Source: Lachnospiraceae bacterium
GTDB lineage: Bacteria; Bacillota; Clostridia; Lachnospirales; Lachnospiraceae
DNA length: 45,598 nt
Direction: 5' to 3'
Assembly (NCBI GenBank): GCA_024403555.1
Contig: JAKSRP010000010.1
Span: 1 to 45,598 of the forward strand
Translations under genes and position numbers: made by a program
Part shown: positions 25,616 to 34,760 of the stretch, piece by piece
Layout: each line of letters starts with the position of its first letter
Numbering within the stretch: the first letter of the stretch is position 1
Notes under the pieces: model-generated
Told to the model about the DNA's origin: nothing
The model's input: the letters and a program-made list of their open reading frames with translations, nothing else
Databases searched by the model: none

Positions 25616-26905
25616 TTACTGTACAGATTCAGCAACGATGAAGTCTACTGCTTTCTGTACTGCGATATCAGCTTTCATAGCTGCTTTCTGGTCTTCTGTT
25701 CCAAGGATGGATTTGATCTGTTCAACTTCCATCTGGTACATTTCAGCCATTTTTTCGAATTCAGCGTCAAGTTCTTCGTCGCTTACTTCGATATTTTCAG
25801 CTTTAACGATTGCTTCTAATACAAGTCTGGACTGGATTCTCTTAACAGCCTGTGGTTTCATCTCTTCAACCATAGCTTCAACAGTGTTACCTGTCATTTC
25901 TAAGTACTGATCCATTCTCATACCGAACTGCTGAACGATCTGCTGTTCGAATTCGTTAACCATTGTTTCTGCTTCTGCTTCAATCATAGCTTCTGGAATA
26001 TCGATTTCAGCGTTAGCGCAAGCAGCGTCAACTACTTTGTTTTCTCTGTCTGTTTTAGCAGCCATTTCTTTCTGACCAGCTAATTTTTCTTTAAGGGAAG
26101 CTTTGAATTCATCTAATGTTTCAAATTCAGATACTTCTTCAGCGAATTCATCATCGATTACTGGAAGTTCTTCTTTTTTGATTGCATTGATTTTAACTTC
26201 GAATAATGCAGGCTGTCCTGCTAAATCAGATACCTGGTAATCTTCTGGGAATGTTACATTAACTGCAACTTCTTCACCAATGTTTTTACCGATTAACTGA
26301 TCTTCAAATGTATCGATGAAAGAGTGAGAACCAATTACTAAATCAAAACCTTCTGCTGTACCGCCATCAAATGCTACACCGTCGATAGAACCAGCGAAGT
26401 CGATGTTAACTTTGTCGCCTTCTTCGATTGCTCTGTCTTCGATAGAGATTTCACGAGCGTTAGCTTTCTGTTCTTTTACTAATTCAGCTGCTACTTCTTC
26501 ATCTGTTACTTCTTCAACTTCAACAGCTCCGTCTAAGCCTTTGTACTGACCTAATGTAACTTCTGGTTTTAAAGCAACTTCACATGTGAAGATAAAGTCT
26601 TTGCCTTTTTCGATCTGTACGATATCGATTTCTGGACGGGAAACGATTTCTAAATCAGAGTCTTTTAATTCTGCTTCATAAGCAGGTCCCATACAGATGT
26701 TAGCTGCTTCTTCATAGAAGATTTCTGGTCCATACATTTTTTCAATGTACATCTGAGGTACTTTACCTTTACGGAAACCTGGGATGTTGAACTGATTTTT
26801 CTGTTTGTTGTAAGCCTGTGTTGTAGCTTTTTTGAATACATCAGCTGCTACTGTGATAGTAAGCTTCGCCATATTATGTTCTAATTTTTCAATCTGTAAA
26901 CTCAT
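25616..26905 (-). CDS. tig: Trigger factor, ribosome-associated chaperone
   Basis: A 429-residue protein. N-terminal ribosome-binding domain with the signature loop GFRKGKVPQMYIEKMYG (residues ~44-60), a central FKBP-type peptidyl-prolyl isomerase (~160-245, EGDKVNIDFAGSIDGVAFDGG), and an acidic helical C-terminal arm domain. It binds nascent chains at the ribosome exit. AGGAGGAATTTGT lies before the ATG. Transcribed alone from a perfect consensus promoter at 26983-27011, consistent with high expression. Gene order tig-clpP-clpX-lon-engB is conserved in many Firmicutes. Confidence 0.97.
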   Translation of the reverse strand: MSLQIEKLEHNMAKLTITVAADVFKKATTQAYNKQKNQFNIPGFRKGKVPQMYIEKMYGPEIFYEEAANICMGPAYEAELKDSDLEIVSRPEIDIVQIEKGKDFIFTCEVALKPEVTLGQYKGLDGAVEVEEVTDEEVAAELVKEQKANAREISIEDRAIEEGDKVNIDFAGSIDGVAFDGGTAEGFDLVIGSHSFIDTFEDQLIGKNIGEEVAVNVTFPEDYQVSDLAGQPALFEVKINAIKKEELPVIDDEFAEEVSEFETLDEFKASLKEKLAGQKEMAAKTDRENKVVDAACANAEIDIPEAMIEAEAETMVNEFEQQIVQQFGMRMDQYLEMTGNTVEAMVEEMKPQAVKRIQSRLVLEAIVKAENIEVSDEELDAEFEKMAEMYQMEVEQIKSILGTEDQKAAMKADIAVQKAVDFIVAESVQ

Positions 26906-26982
26906 TATACAAATTCCTCCTAAAGTTTATCTATTACACCCGACGTACGGGAGTATATATTTACATAAGTAGACATTTAAAG

Positions 26983-27011
26983 ATTATATCATAAGCATAT
27001 AACCATGTCAA
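26983..27011 (-). promoter_or_regulatory. Consensus promoter of tig
   Basis: TTGACA (27011-27006), exact 17-base spacer, TATAAT (26988-26983), with a TGn extension. A full consensus promoter whose -35 box lies 5 bases from the stop of the upstream gene. Confidence 0.9.
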
Positions 27012-27015
27012 AAAA

Positions 27016-29100
27016 TTATTTTTGAGAATTTAGCTTAAATACGTACTTTGGAGACCTTCTCAAGGTTCTTGGCGCTTTCGAAATGATGTCTACTTCGAAC
27101 GTATCTCCGTCCTGAATGTCTTCCTTGGAAATCTCAATCATATGATCATTATGGAAGGTAGTATTTACTTTATTACCTTCTACTAATACTTTCGCATAGC
27201 TTGTAAAGTTTTTACCGGTAATAAACACACTGTCTTCGGATTCATAAATCTTTGAAACCTTCAGATCCTTCACTCCGAAGGTAATATCGGTAGCCTCATA
27301 AGGATTGTTCTGATCCCAGAGATAATTCTTTCCATAGAAGGTATCATACTGCAGATTGGTCAAATCCTTGATATAAGATTTCGACTTTTTCTGAGTCTGA
27401 TGGAATCTTGTAAAGATACCTGTATGGATTCCAACACGGTTCATAATTTCGGATGCAAGCTGATAAGCCTCAATGTTGCCATCCTGCTTTGGAAGTCCGA
27501 TGTTATCCCAGATAAAGTAACTTGTCCAGTATTTTTCTCCATAAGTCAGATCTTCATCTTCAATATCCAAACTTGGAAGATGATCTCCATACATAACAAG
27601 GATGGTTGGTTCATCACGCTTTGCTAATGCCTGCACAAGATCATCAACAAAATCATCCATCTGATCAACCTGATTTGCATAATAAGTATACTTGCGATAT
27701 AAATCCGTGCCTTCTTCTATTCCATCTTCCACGAAGATTACCGGATTTTCTACGATTTCTGTTGTCGGATAATCTCCATGTCCCTGTACCGAAATGGTAT
27801 AAATGGCATCCTGCTCTTCTGTAGAATCCAGGCAATTTATAATCTGTTTTGTAAGGACTTTATCTTTCGCCCATCCATTCTCTGTCCATTCTTTAATATC
27901 CATGGTTTCCTTTGTCTGGAAACTGTCATATCCGATATTGGCAAATACTAAGTCTCTGTCGTAAAATGCTGCCGAATTATTATGAATGGCATGAGTTGCA
28001 TATCCTTCCTCTTTTAAATCCGTCAGGAAACTTTCGCAGGTGTTTTCCTGTAAAACTGTTTTATAAGGATATTCTGCCGCTCCAAACACATCTAAGTTCA
28101 TCTGTGTCATAATTTCAAATTCGGTATTTGCCGTTCCTGCTCCATAAGATGGCATCATCGTATGGCCAGAGGAATAATTTCTCATATAATAATGAAAATG
28201 TTCAAGCGGATCTTTATTAAATTTCACATTCTTTACCTGTGTAATATCAAAATGTGATTCTAACTGAACAAAGATAATATTTGGTGTCTGTTTCTTGTTC
28301 GTTTCCTTCTTTTCAAGCTTCTTAATTCCATCATCGGATTTCTTTAAAATCTTTTTGATATGCTTTTCGGAATAATTTGAAGGTGTACTGATACCAGTTT
28401 TCAATGCCGTTACACTAAAGCAATATGGGGTACCATAATCCGAATAAGCAAGTCGGATATTGTGGATCTTTGTTGTAATCATATCGTTCTTTAATCCGTA
28501 GAACGTAGTGCCCGCAAATGCTACCACAATGAATGCAAATAATCCAATATTCTTCATCCATCTGCTCTTTGTAAACTTCTCTTCTGTCGGAAGATACATA
28601 TAGCCACATACGATAAACAACAGTGCCGCCAAAATGCCTACAGCCATCATGACAATTTCAACGATGGAATAATAATTCGTTATAACCGGAAGTACCGCTT
28701 TCATCAAAGTAATATCTACGTAGGTAAATGGAGTGTTACGACTTGATAACATCATAAAGTTTACAAAGCCAACCATTCCCCACAGCAAGGTGATAATGGC
28801 ATAAATATACACTCTGTGCCGTACAATAAATACAATCGAATAAGAGAAGAAAATAATAAACATACTATATAAAAATATACTTGTCTTCTCTGTCATAAAT
28901 CCAAGTGTGCTAAGTGGAAATGTCTGTCGTCCTAACACTTCAAGCACAACCGCCAAAACAAAAGAAAGGACAATATTCATCAACAGTGGATATTTATATA
29001 AGAATACAAGTACCTTCCATACACCTTTTCCAATTGGTGTCAGAATACTTCGAAGTACGTTTCCTAACCTTTCTCTTAATTGAATCTTTCTATCTTTCAT
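27016..29100 (-). CDS. LTA synthase family membrane sulfatase-like protein
   Basis: The ATG at 29100 (MKDRKIQLRERLGN) has AGGTG 7 bases upstream; a longer frame starts only at a TTG without a site. The ~694-residue protein has five N-terminal membrane segments (~30-235) followed by an extracellular alkaline-phosphatase-fold domain (~270-600) with the nucleophile Thr in GAGTANTEFE, the HGDYPTT block and metal ligands in VMYGDHLP. A C-terminal beta-rich tail (~610-694) is extra. Transfers glycerol phosphate from phosphatidylglycerol or modifies a related polymer. The exact activity (LTA synthase, primase or phosphoglycerol transferase) is not decided. Confidence 0.88.
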   Translation of the reverse strand: MKDRKIQLRERLGNVLRSILTPIGKGVWKVLVFLYKYPLLMNIVLSFVLAVVLEVLGRQTFPLSTLGFMTEKTSIFLYSMFIIFFSYSIVFIVRHRVYIYAIITLLWGMVGFVNFMMLSSRNTPFTYVDITLMKAVLPVITNYYSIVEIVMMAVGILAALLFIVCGYMYLPTEEKFTKSRWMKNIGLFAFIVVAFAGTTFYGLKNDMITTKIHNIRLAYSDYGTPYCFSVTALKTGISTPSNYSEKHIKKILKKSDDGIKKLEKKETNKKQTPNIIFVQLESHFDITQVKNVKFNKDPLEHFHYYMRNYSSGHTMMPSYGAGTANTEFEIMTQMNLDVFGAAEYPYKTVLQENTCESFLTDLKEEGYATHAIHNNSAAFYDRDLVFANIGYDSFQTKETMDIKEWTENGWAKDKVLTKQIINCLDSTEEQDAIYTISVQGHGDYPTTEIVENPVIFVEDGIEEGTDLYRKYTYYANQVDQMDDFVDDLVQALAKRDEPTILVMYGDHLPSLDIEDEDLTYGEKYWTSYFIWDNIGLPKQDGNIEAYQLASEIMNRVGIHTGIFTRFHQTQKKSKSYIKDLTNLQYDTFYGKNYLWDQNNPYEATDITFGVKDLKVSKIYESEDSVFITGKNFTSYAKVLVEGNKVNTTFHNDHMIEISKEDIQDGDTFEVDIISKAPRTLRRSPKYVFKLNSQK

Positions 29101-29143
29101 AATTTCACCTATTTTGAGCCATTTTATCAAAGTTATCGTAGAA

Positions 29144-29152
29144 ATTATATCA
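29144..29152 (-). promoter_or_regulatory. Extended -10 promoter of the LTA synthase-like gene
   Basis: TGATATAAT on the minus strand, ~44 bases before the start codon; the -35 box is weak. Back to back with the glmS promoter ~85 bases away. Confidence 0.55.
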
Positions 29153-29233
29153 CTTTCATTCTTAACTATCTAGTTATAAACTCTTATGTTTTTCTTAAAA
29201 CTATTATTTTATTATTATATATGATATAATTAC

Positions 29234-29262
29234 TTGACTTTTATGTTAGTAAGGTTTATTCT
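29234..29262 (+). promoter_or_regulatory. Promoter of glmS
   Basis: TTGACT (29234-29239), 17-base spacer, TATTCT (29257-29262). It gives a ~60-base leader before the ribozyme cleavage site. Confidence 0.55.
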
Positions 29263-29331
29263 AATGCAAGATTTTTGCAATGGCAGCGAAAATGAGCAAT
29301 AAAACAAGGAGGTTTAACAAGTAAATAGCAA

Positions 29332-29521
29332 GCGCCAGATCCTATTAACAAAGCATTTTCTACGGAAATATGGATTTTCATCCAGAGATTTGTTAAGGAT
29401 GACGAGGAGAAGAGTAATCGAAAATTCGGCGGGAGCTCTTCCGTGTTCCCTGAACACGTATTTTCTGACAAACCCCGGAAGTAATTCCGGAATACAGAGA
29501 CAGGAATATCAGGGTGCCATA
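29332..29521 (+). ncRNA. glmS ribozyme / glucosamine-6-phosphate riboswitch
   Basis: The sequence after A29331 begins GCGCCAGAT, the conserved 5' end of the glmS ribozyme, with cleavage expected between 29331 and 29332. Conserved core pieces follow in order: AAGGATGACGAGGAGAAGAG (~29394-29413), the ATCGAAAATTCGGCGG segment, and the distal CCGGAAGTAATTCCGG hairpin (29475-29490). The 3' core is AGGGTGCCAT near 29520. It self-cleaves when glucosamine-6-phosphate accumulates, which leads to mRNA decay. It ends ~46 bases before the glmS start. The 3' boundary is approximate. Confidence 0.93.
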
Positions 29522-29566
29522 TTATAAGTTAAAAACTAGTGATATGAATAAAGGAGAATAATAATT

Positions 29567-31393
29567 ATGTGTGGAATCATTGGATTTACAGGTATTACTG
29601 AAGCAGCTGACATTTTGATCAACGGACTTGCAAGCTTAGAATATCGTGGATATGACAGTGCTGGTATTGCCTTAGTTCAGGATAATAATACAAAAATCAT
29701 TAAAACAACAGGAAAGGTTGCTGACTTACGTGACAAAGTAACAGCAACAGACAATACATATGGAACATGTGGTATCGGACATACACGTTGGGCAACTCAT
29801 GGTGGAGTTACTGAAACAAATGCTCACCCACATCAGACACCAAAACTTACATTAGTACACAATGGTATCATTGAAAACTATAAAGAACTTGCAGATGATC
29901 TTGCTACAAAGGGTTTAACACCTGTTTCTGAAACAGATACAGAAATCGCAGCATTATTAATCGATTCTTTATACAATGGCGATCCATTTGAAGCGCTTCG
30001 TGAAGCAGACAAAATCTTAGAAGGTGCTTACGGCTTCTGTGTTATGTTTAACGACCGTCCAGGTGTGATCTACTCTATGCGTAATGCAAGCCCATTAGTT
30101 GTTACACATACAGCAGACGGATCTTACATCGGTTCTGACGTAATCGCATTAATTCCTTACTCCAAGGATTATTTCGTAGTACCAGAAGAACACATCGTAG
30201 TTCTTGAAAAAGGTGCAGTTACATTATATACCATGGATGAACAGGTTGTAGAACCTAAGATGTTACACGTAGACTGGGATACAACAGCTGCTCAGAAGGG
30301 TGGTTATGACTTCTTCATGCAGAAAGAAATCTATGATCAGCCAGAAGCTGTTAAGAATACAATCCTTCCTCGTATCCACAATGGAAAGGTTGATTTCTCT
30401 GCAGATAAAATCAACGACGAATTATTTGAAGGCGTTAACAGAGTTATCGTTACAGCATGTGGTACTGCAATGCATTCTGGTTTAGTTGGACGTTCTATCA
30501 TCGAACAGCTTTGTCGTATTCCTGTAACTGTTGAAATCGCTTCTGAATTCCGTTACATGAACCCAATCATGGATGAACATACTTTAGTAGTGATCATCAC
30601 TCAGTCCGGTGAAACAGCTGACTCTCTTGCAGCTCTTCGTCTTGCAAATGAACGCGGAGCAAAAACAATCTCCATCGTTAACGTTAAGGGATCTTCCATC
30701 GCTCGTGAATCTGACTATGTATTATATACACATGCAGGTCCAGAAATCGCTGTTGCATCTACAAAAGCATTTACTGTACAGTGCTGTGGTATGTACTTAA
30801 TCACATTAAAGCTTGCAGAAGTTATGGGCATCTTAACAGATGAAGAAATCGCTGATTACCTTGCTCGTTTCGTTGCAGCAACAGAAACAATCCCAGCAGT
30901 TCTTGAAATGGATGAATATATTCAGAGCATTGCATACAAAATCAAAGATACATTCTCCGCATTCTACATTGGCCGTGGTCTTGACCATGCATTCGGATGC
31001 GAAGGTTCTTTAAAATTAAAGGAAATCTCCTATGTTAACTCCGAAGCTTACAATGCCGGCGAATTAAAACACGGAACTATTTCCTTAGTAACAGAAGGTG
31101 TTCCAATCATTGCAATCGCAACACAGGATCACGTATTCTCTAAAACAATGGCTAACGTTGAAGAAGTTAAGGCTCGTGGTGCTCACGTAATCTTAATCAC
31201 AGACGTAACAGAAGAAGAAGGCGGATATGCTGGATTATACGATGATTTAATTCTCGTACCAAAATGTGATGACTTCTTCGGTGGTTTCGCAACAACTGTT
31301 GCAATGCAGATTCTTGCATACCACACAACTGTTTACAGAGGCTACAATGTTGACCAGCCACGTAACCTTGCAAAATCTGTTACAGTAGAATAA
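29567..31393 (+). CDS. glmS: Glutamine-fructose-6-phosphate aminotransferase (isomerizing)
   Basis: A 608-residue, full-length enzyme. The N-terminal Ntn glutaminase starts MCGIIGFTG (nucleophile Cys2) with GIGHTRWATHG. Two SIS domains follow (VTACGTAMHSG, TQSGETADSL), and the C-terminus ends PRNLAKSVTVE as usual. It makes glucosamine-6-phosphate, first step to UDP-GlcNAc for the cell wall. GGAG lies ~13 bases before the ATG. Controlled by the ribozyme in its leader and ended by a strong terminator. Confidence 0.98.
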   Translation: MCGIIGFTGITEAADILINGLASLEYRGYDSAGIALVQDNNTKIIKTTGKVADLRDKVTATDNTYGTCGIGHTRWATHGGVTETNAHPHQTPKLTLVHNGIIENYKELADDLATKGLTPVSETDTEIAALLIDSLYNGDPFEALREADKILEGAYGFCVMFNDRPGVIYSMRNASPLVVTHTADGSYIGSDVIALIPYSKDYFVVPEEHIVVLEKGAVTLYTMDEQVVEPKMLHVDWDTTAAQKGGYDFFMQKEIYDQPEAVKNTILPRIHNGKVDFSADKINDELFEGVNRVIVTACGTAMHSGLVGRSIIEQLCRIPVTVEIASEFRYMNPIMDEHTLVVIITQSGETADSLAALRLANERGAKTISIVNVKGSSIARESDYVLYTHAGPEIAVASTKAFTVQCCGMYLITLKLAEVMGILTDEEIADYLARFVAATETIPAVLEMDEYIQSIAYKIKDTFSAFYIGRGLDHAFGCEGSLKLKEISYVNSEAYNAGELKHGTISLVTEGVPIIAIATQDHVFSKTMANVEEVKARGAHVILITDVTEEEGGYAGLYDDLILVPKCDDFFGGFATTVAMQILAYHTTVYRGYNVDQPRNLAKSVTVE

Positions 31394-31405
31394 TTAAAAA
31401 TTTAG

Positions 31406-31427
31406 CCCCGTGGAATTTTCCACGGGG
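31406..31427 (+). terminator. glmS terminator
   Basis: CCCCGTGG-AATTTT-CCACGGGG followed by a T-run, 13 bases after the stop. Confidence 0.9.
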
Positions 31428-31506
31428 TTTTTTATTCAAACTATTATTTTAAGCAAATATTAATCAATTTTAAATACTAATCAACTTTGCATTTATGGAG
31501 GATTTC

Positions 31507-32169
31507 ATGTTAAAAGCAGTAATTTTTGATATGGATGGTGTAATCGCTGATACAGAACCGGGATATAAAATCACCACCATAGAATTTCTTGCAGAAAATG
31601 GTATTACCATCGATAAGGATTATCTGATTCAATACACTGGAGTTACCAATGAAGAGATGTGGACCGGTGTATTCAATGACACTGGGCTTAGTGGCTATAC
31701 GATTCAAGAATGCATTAATATTGTCGACCATAAAAGAGACCTTCTCATGGCAAAAGAGGGCTTACAGCCAATCCCAGGAGTAATAAATCTGATTCGTCGT
31801 TTCCATAAAGCTGGATATACTCTCGCAATCGCATCTTCAAACAACTGGGGAGAGATTAACCGCGCCGCAGATACATTTGCCATTCGACCATACTTTGACG
31901 TATATGCCAGTGGAGAAGAATGTGCGCACGGAAAACCACATCCGGATGTATTCTTACTTGCTGCAAAGCTCCTTGAGATGGATCCAGCAGAATGTCTCGT
32001 AATTGAAGATTCCAAGAATGGACTCAAAGCAGCAAACCGCGCTGGTATGCGCTCCATCGGATTTAACAATCCGGAATTTTATCAGGAAGGACTTTCTGAA
32101 TTTGCAGATTTGCTCGTCTCAGACTTTGATGAACTGACAATAAAGATGTGTGAGGCATTGTTTGAATAA
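31507..32169 (+). CDS. HAD-superfamily hydrolase, beta-phosphoglucomutase-like
   Basis: The second in-frame ATG (MLKAVIFDMDGVIADTEP) is chosen because TGGAGG lies 8 bases upstream of it and overlaps the first. The ~220-residue protein has motif I FDMDGVIAD, an alpha-helical C1 cap, motif II IASSNN, the motif III lysine in GKPHPD and motif IV VIEDSKNG. Members include beta-phosphoglucomutase, phosphatases and sugar-phosphate hydrolases; the substrate cannot be told. A single gene ended by a terminator. Confidence 0.9.
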   Translation: MLKAVIFDMDGVIADTEPGYKITTIEFLAENGITIDKDYLIQYTGVTNEEMWTGVFNDTGLSGYTIQECINIVDHKRDLLMAKEGLQPIPGVINLIRRFHKAGYTLAIASSNNWGEINRAADTFAIRPYFDVYASGEECAHGKPHPDVFLLAAKLLEMDPAECLVIEDSKNGLKAANRAGMRSIGFNNPEFYQEGLSEFADLLVSDFDELTIKMCEALFE

Positions 32170-32184
32170 TATTGGCAGAAATTT

Positions 32185-32219
32185 AAAGGGCGATTGCACA
32201 AGGGTGCCATCGCCTTTTT
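32185..32219 (+). terminator. Terminator after the HAD hydrolase gene
   Basis: Stem AAAGGGCGAT(t)GCAC / GTGC(c)ATCGCCTTT with a short loop and a T-run, between converging genes. Confidence 0.75.
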
Positions 32220-32266
32220 GTTTTATCTTTTATCTTCAGTAATGCTTTTATTTCATAAGTATTATT

Positions 32267-33145
32267 TTACAAATCTCTTCGCTCTAAACAAAAACCGAAG
32301 AATTCTTTTTCTAATGGGGAGCGGAATGCATCCTTTCTTCTGATCATATAAAATGTGTTATTCCATTGTGGATCCGAAATTGGAATCGCTACTAATCCCT
32401 GTTTTTCAATATTCGGAAATTTCGGAAGAACCGCAATTCCAAAATCATAATAAATCATCTCTGTAATCAGGCTATCCTGTTCAATTTCATAAGAAACGAT
32501 TGGCTTTTCTTCAATGTTAGACCAGAATTCATCCATGGATTCCTTAATTGCACTTTTGTTACTGAATACAATCTGTGGATATTCCAATGTTTCATGTAAT
32601 GTAACGGATTCTCTTCCTGCTAATGGGTGATCCGGTTTTACGATTACAACCATCTCCTGCTTCTGAAATGGAACAACTTCTAAATCATCCTTCCAGTCTT
32701 GTTTAAAGCAAAATCCAATATTATACCTTCCGTCTCGAACGCCTTGAACAACCTGTGGCGTCATGTCCGTGTAAAAATGGAAATCTCCATCAGTGTCTGA
32801 CTGGTCTTTGAAATGTCGAACCAGCTGTGGCAGTAAAAGTCCTGCCATTCTTGTAACACCTGCTATGTGGATAATTCCACCTCCTGACGTGATATTAGAA
32901 AATGATTCTGTTGTCTTATCCACCATAGCAATAATTTTTTCTGCATCCTGTCTTAAAATCTGGCCATATTGATTCAGAACGATATTACGTCCTTTTTTTC
33001 GAAATAATGGCACACCAAGTTCTTCTTCCAGTGCAGAAATTGCATGGCTTAGACCCGGTTGAGAGATACACAGCTCCTCCGCAGCCTGTCTGTAATGCTC
33101 ACATCTTGAGAGCACCAGAAAATACCTTAAATGTTCCAAATTCAT
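32267..33145 (-). CDS. LysR-family transcriptional regulator
   Basis: A 292-residue protein. N-terminal winged HTH (MNLEHLRYFLVLSRCEHYRQ ... LCISQPGLSHAISALEEELG) followed by a periplasmic-binding-like effector domain (~90-290). Standard LTTR length. It is divergent from the lipid-kinase gene across 95 bases, the usual arrangement for an LTTR and its target. The intergenic AT-rich segment has no clear T-N11-A box that I can defend. The effector is unknown. Confidence 0.93.
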   Translation of the reverse strand: MNLEHLRYFLVLSRCEHYRQAAEELCISQPGLSHAISALEEELGVPLFRKKGRNIVLNQYGQILRQDAEKIIAMVDKTTESFSNITSGGGIIHIAGVTRMAGLLLPQLVRHFKDQSDTDGDFHFYTDMTPQVVQGVRDGRYNIGFCFKQDWKDDLEVVPFQKQEMVVIVKPDHPLAGRESVTLHETLEYPQIVFSNKSAIKESMDEFWSNIEEKPIVSYEIEQDSLITEMIYYDFGIAVLPKFPNIEKQGLVAIPISDPQWNNTFYMIRRKDAFRSPLEKEFFGFCLERRDL

Positions 33146-33240
33146 AACTTTTACCTCAAAAAACTAATACACACACAACAAATTTCTATTAATTCTATGT
33201 TACAATAATCTTGTAAAAATTGCAAAGAAAGAGGTTCAAA

Positions 33241-34233
33241 ATGCTTTATTTTATTATAAATTTGAAGTCCCGTGCGGGGAAAGGTGCCGGAATTATTAAA
33301 AGATTAGAAAAAACATTGACCGAGCGTGGTATAAACTATCGTATTTACCTGACAAGAAAAGCCGGAGATGCTGCTGTATTTGCTTCGAAGCTTTCAGGCG
33401 GTCCTAAAAAACGTACCGTAATTGTACTCGGCGGCGATGGAACACTCAATGAATTCCTGAATGGCTTAAAGCATCCGGAAAACATCTGCCTTGGTTATAT
33501 TCCGCTCGGCTCTGGTAATGATTTTGCTCGTGGCATGAAGATTAGTAAGAATATCGAAAAAGAAATGGGAAGAATTTTGGATGCTGTAGATAGTGCTGGT
33601 GCTGGCGCTTCGGGCGCTACTGGTGTTTCTGGCGCTTCAAGTGCCGATGGCACTCTGAAAGTAGCACACAAGAAATTGGATTTCGGCGTTCTACACTGTC
33701 CCGATGGTACTTCCAAACGCTTTTTCGTAAGCTGCGGCGTCGGTTACGATGCAAAAGTATGTGTAAAAGTGGAACAATCTCGCCTTAAGCCATTGCTCAA
33801 TCGTATCGGCCTCGGCAAGCTCATTTACTTGATTTTAGGGCTACGTTATCTCATCAACGCAGAGACTTATCACGCTACCCTTACCTTAGATGGCGAAGAC
33901 GTCTTATCCGGCGATCAGTTTCTCTTTGTTTCCTGGCAGAATCAACCTTATGAAGGCGGCGGATTCTACTTCAGTCCAAAAGCAGTTGCTAACGATGGTT
34001 TCTTAGATGTCTGCGTTGCCAAAGGCATCCCAAAATGGAAGATTCCATTTATCATTCCACTCGCAAAATTCGGTTTCCACACTAGATGTAAGGGCGTTTA
34101 TCAATTTCGCTGTAAAGAAGCTGTTATTTTCAGCGATCAGAAAAACTACGTCCACACCGATGGCGAAACAAGAAAGAATATGCAGGAATTACATATCGAA
34201 GTTGTTCCAGCAGCCATCGAATTTTTGCAGTAA
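33241..34233 (+). CDS. YegS/DgkB-type lipid kinase (diacylglycerol kinase family)
   Basis: The ATG at 33241 (MLYFIINLKSRAGKG) follows AGAGG; the in-frame extension upstream begins only at TTG. The ~330-residue protein has nucleotide-binding motifs VLGGDGTLNEFLNGL and IPLGSGNDFARGM and the C-terminal beta-sandwich (YEGGGFYFSPKA). Phosphorylates diacylglycerol or a related lipid at the membrane. Residues ~120-142 are an Ala/Gly/Ser-rich insert (SAGAGASGATGVSGASSADG) encoded by GGCGCT-type repeats, apparently a surface loop after the helix EMGRILDAV. Probably expressed divergently from the LysR gene. Confidence 0.9.
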   Translation: MLYFIINLKSRAGKGAGIIKRLEKTLTERGINYRIYLTRKAGDAAVFASKLSGGPKKRTVIVLGGDGTLNEFLNGLKHPENICLGYIPLGSGNDFARGMKISKNIEKEMGRILDAVDSAGAGASGATGVSGASSADGTLKVAHKKLDFGVLHCPDGTSKRFFVSCGVGYDAKVCVKVEQSRLKPLLNRIGLGKLIYLILGLRYLINAETYHATLTLDGEDVLSGDQFLFVSWQNQPYEGGGFYFSPKAVANDGFLDVCVAKGIPKWKIPFIIPLAKFGFHTRCKGVYQFRCKEAVIFSDQKNYVHTDGETRKNMQELHIEVVPAAIEFLQ

Positions 34234-34307
34234 AACTTGCTTTTCGCGCCTACTCGGCGCGAAATACTATTATTGATATTTACAAAATAGACTTCTCAAC
34301 TACTCCG

Positions 34308-34341
34308 GTGACACAGATTCTCGCTTTGAAATCTGTGTCAC
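34308..34341 (+). terminator. Terminator downstream of the lipid kinase
   Basis: GTGACACAGATT and AATCTGTGTCAC form a perfect 12-bp stem with a 10-base loop, followed by TATTTTTTT. It lies 74 bases after the kinase stop; the intervening bases show no gene. Confidence 0.85.
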
Positions 34342-34359
34342 TATTTTTTTGCTAAATTT

Positions 34360-34690
34360 GATTACATATTTTGATTTCCAAATTTGTGGTGTCAGCTTCC
34401 AGCAAATTTTGATTACAAATTTCAGTTTCTGAATTTGTGGCACTGATTTTTACAAAATTTTGATTACATATTTTAACATCTACATGTGTGGTACTGATTT
34501 TAGTGACACAAATTTCAATTTTCTTATATGTAATACTTTTCATCAAAAATTCAGTACCACACTTTTCATTCTTCCAATATGTAATACTTTTCATCAAAAA
34601 TTTAGTACCACACTTTTCATTCTTCCAATATGTAATACTTTTCATCAAAAATTCAGTACCACACTTTTCCATTTCCCCACCTGTATCACT
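34360..34690. repeat. Array of 51-bp direct repeats, AT-rich
   Basis: Units begin at 34360, 34411, 34462 (9 bp shorter), 34504, 34555 and 34606, with a partial one from 34657. The units at 34555-34605 and 34606-34656 differ at one base; the left three are diverged. The period is 17 codons, and the minus strand is open throughout (34352-34693) with a repeating E-K-C-G-T-E-F-L-M-K-S-I-T-Y-W-K-N unit, but that frame has only a GTG start and no convincing ribosome site. I call it a repeat and not a gene. Confidence 0.8.
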
Positions 34691-34760
34691 CACCCGACAA
34701 AATCACGACATAAATCAAGTCTAAACTCAATCTAAACCCAACCGAAACCCAGTTCATAGC

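Noticed and set aside
29292-29324. Ten-codon frame ATG...TAA just before the glmS ribozyme
   Set aside because: No binding site upstream of its ATG; too short to support without expression data.
29256-29471. Minus-strand frame in the glmS leader
   Set aside because: Lies over the ribozyme, with no ribosome site and no protein resemblance.
34360-34690. CRISPR array
   Set aside because: The 51-bp units are head to tail without unique spacers and no cas genes are present.
34460-34735. Two plus-strand frames over the 51-bp repeats
   Set aside because: A repeat of 51 bp leaves several frames open by chance; neither has a ribosome site or covers the diverged units.
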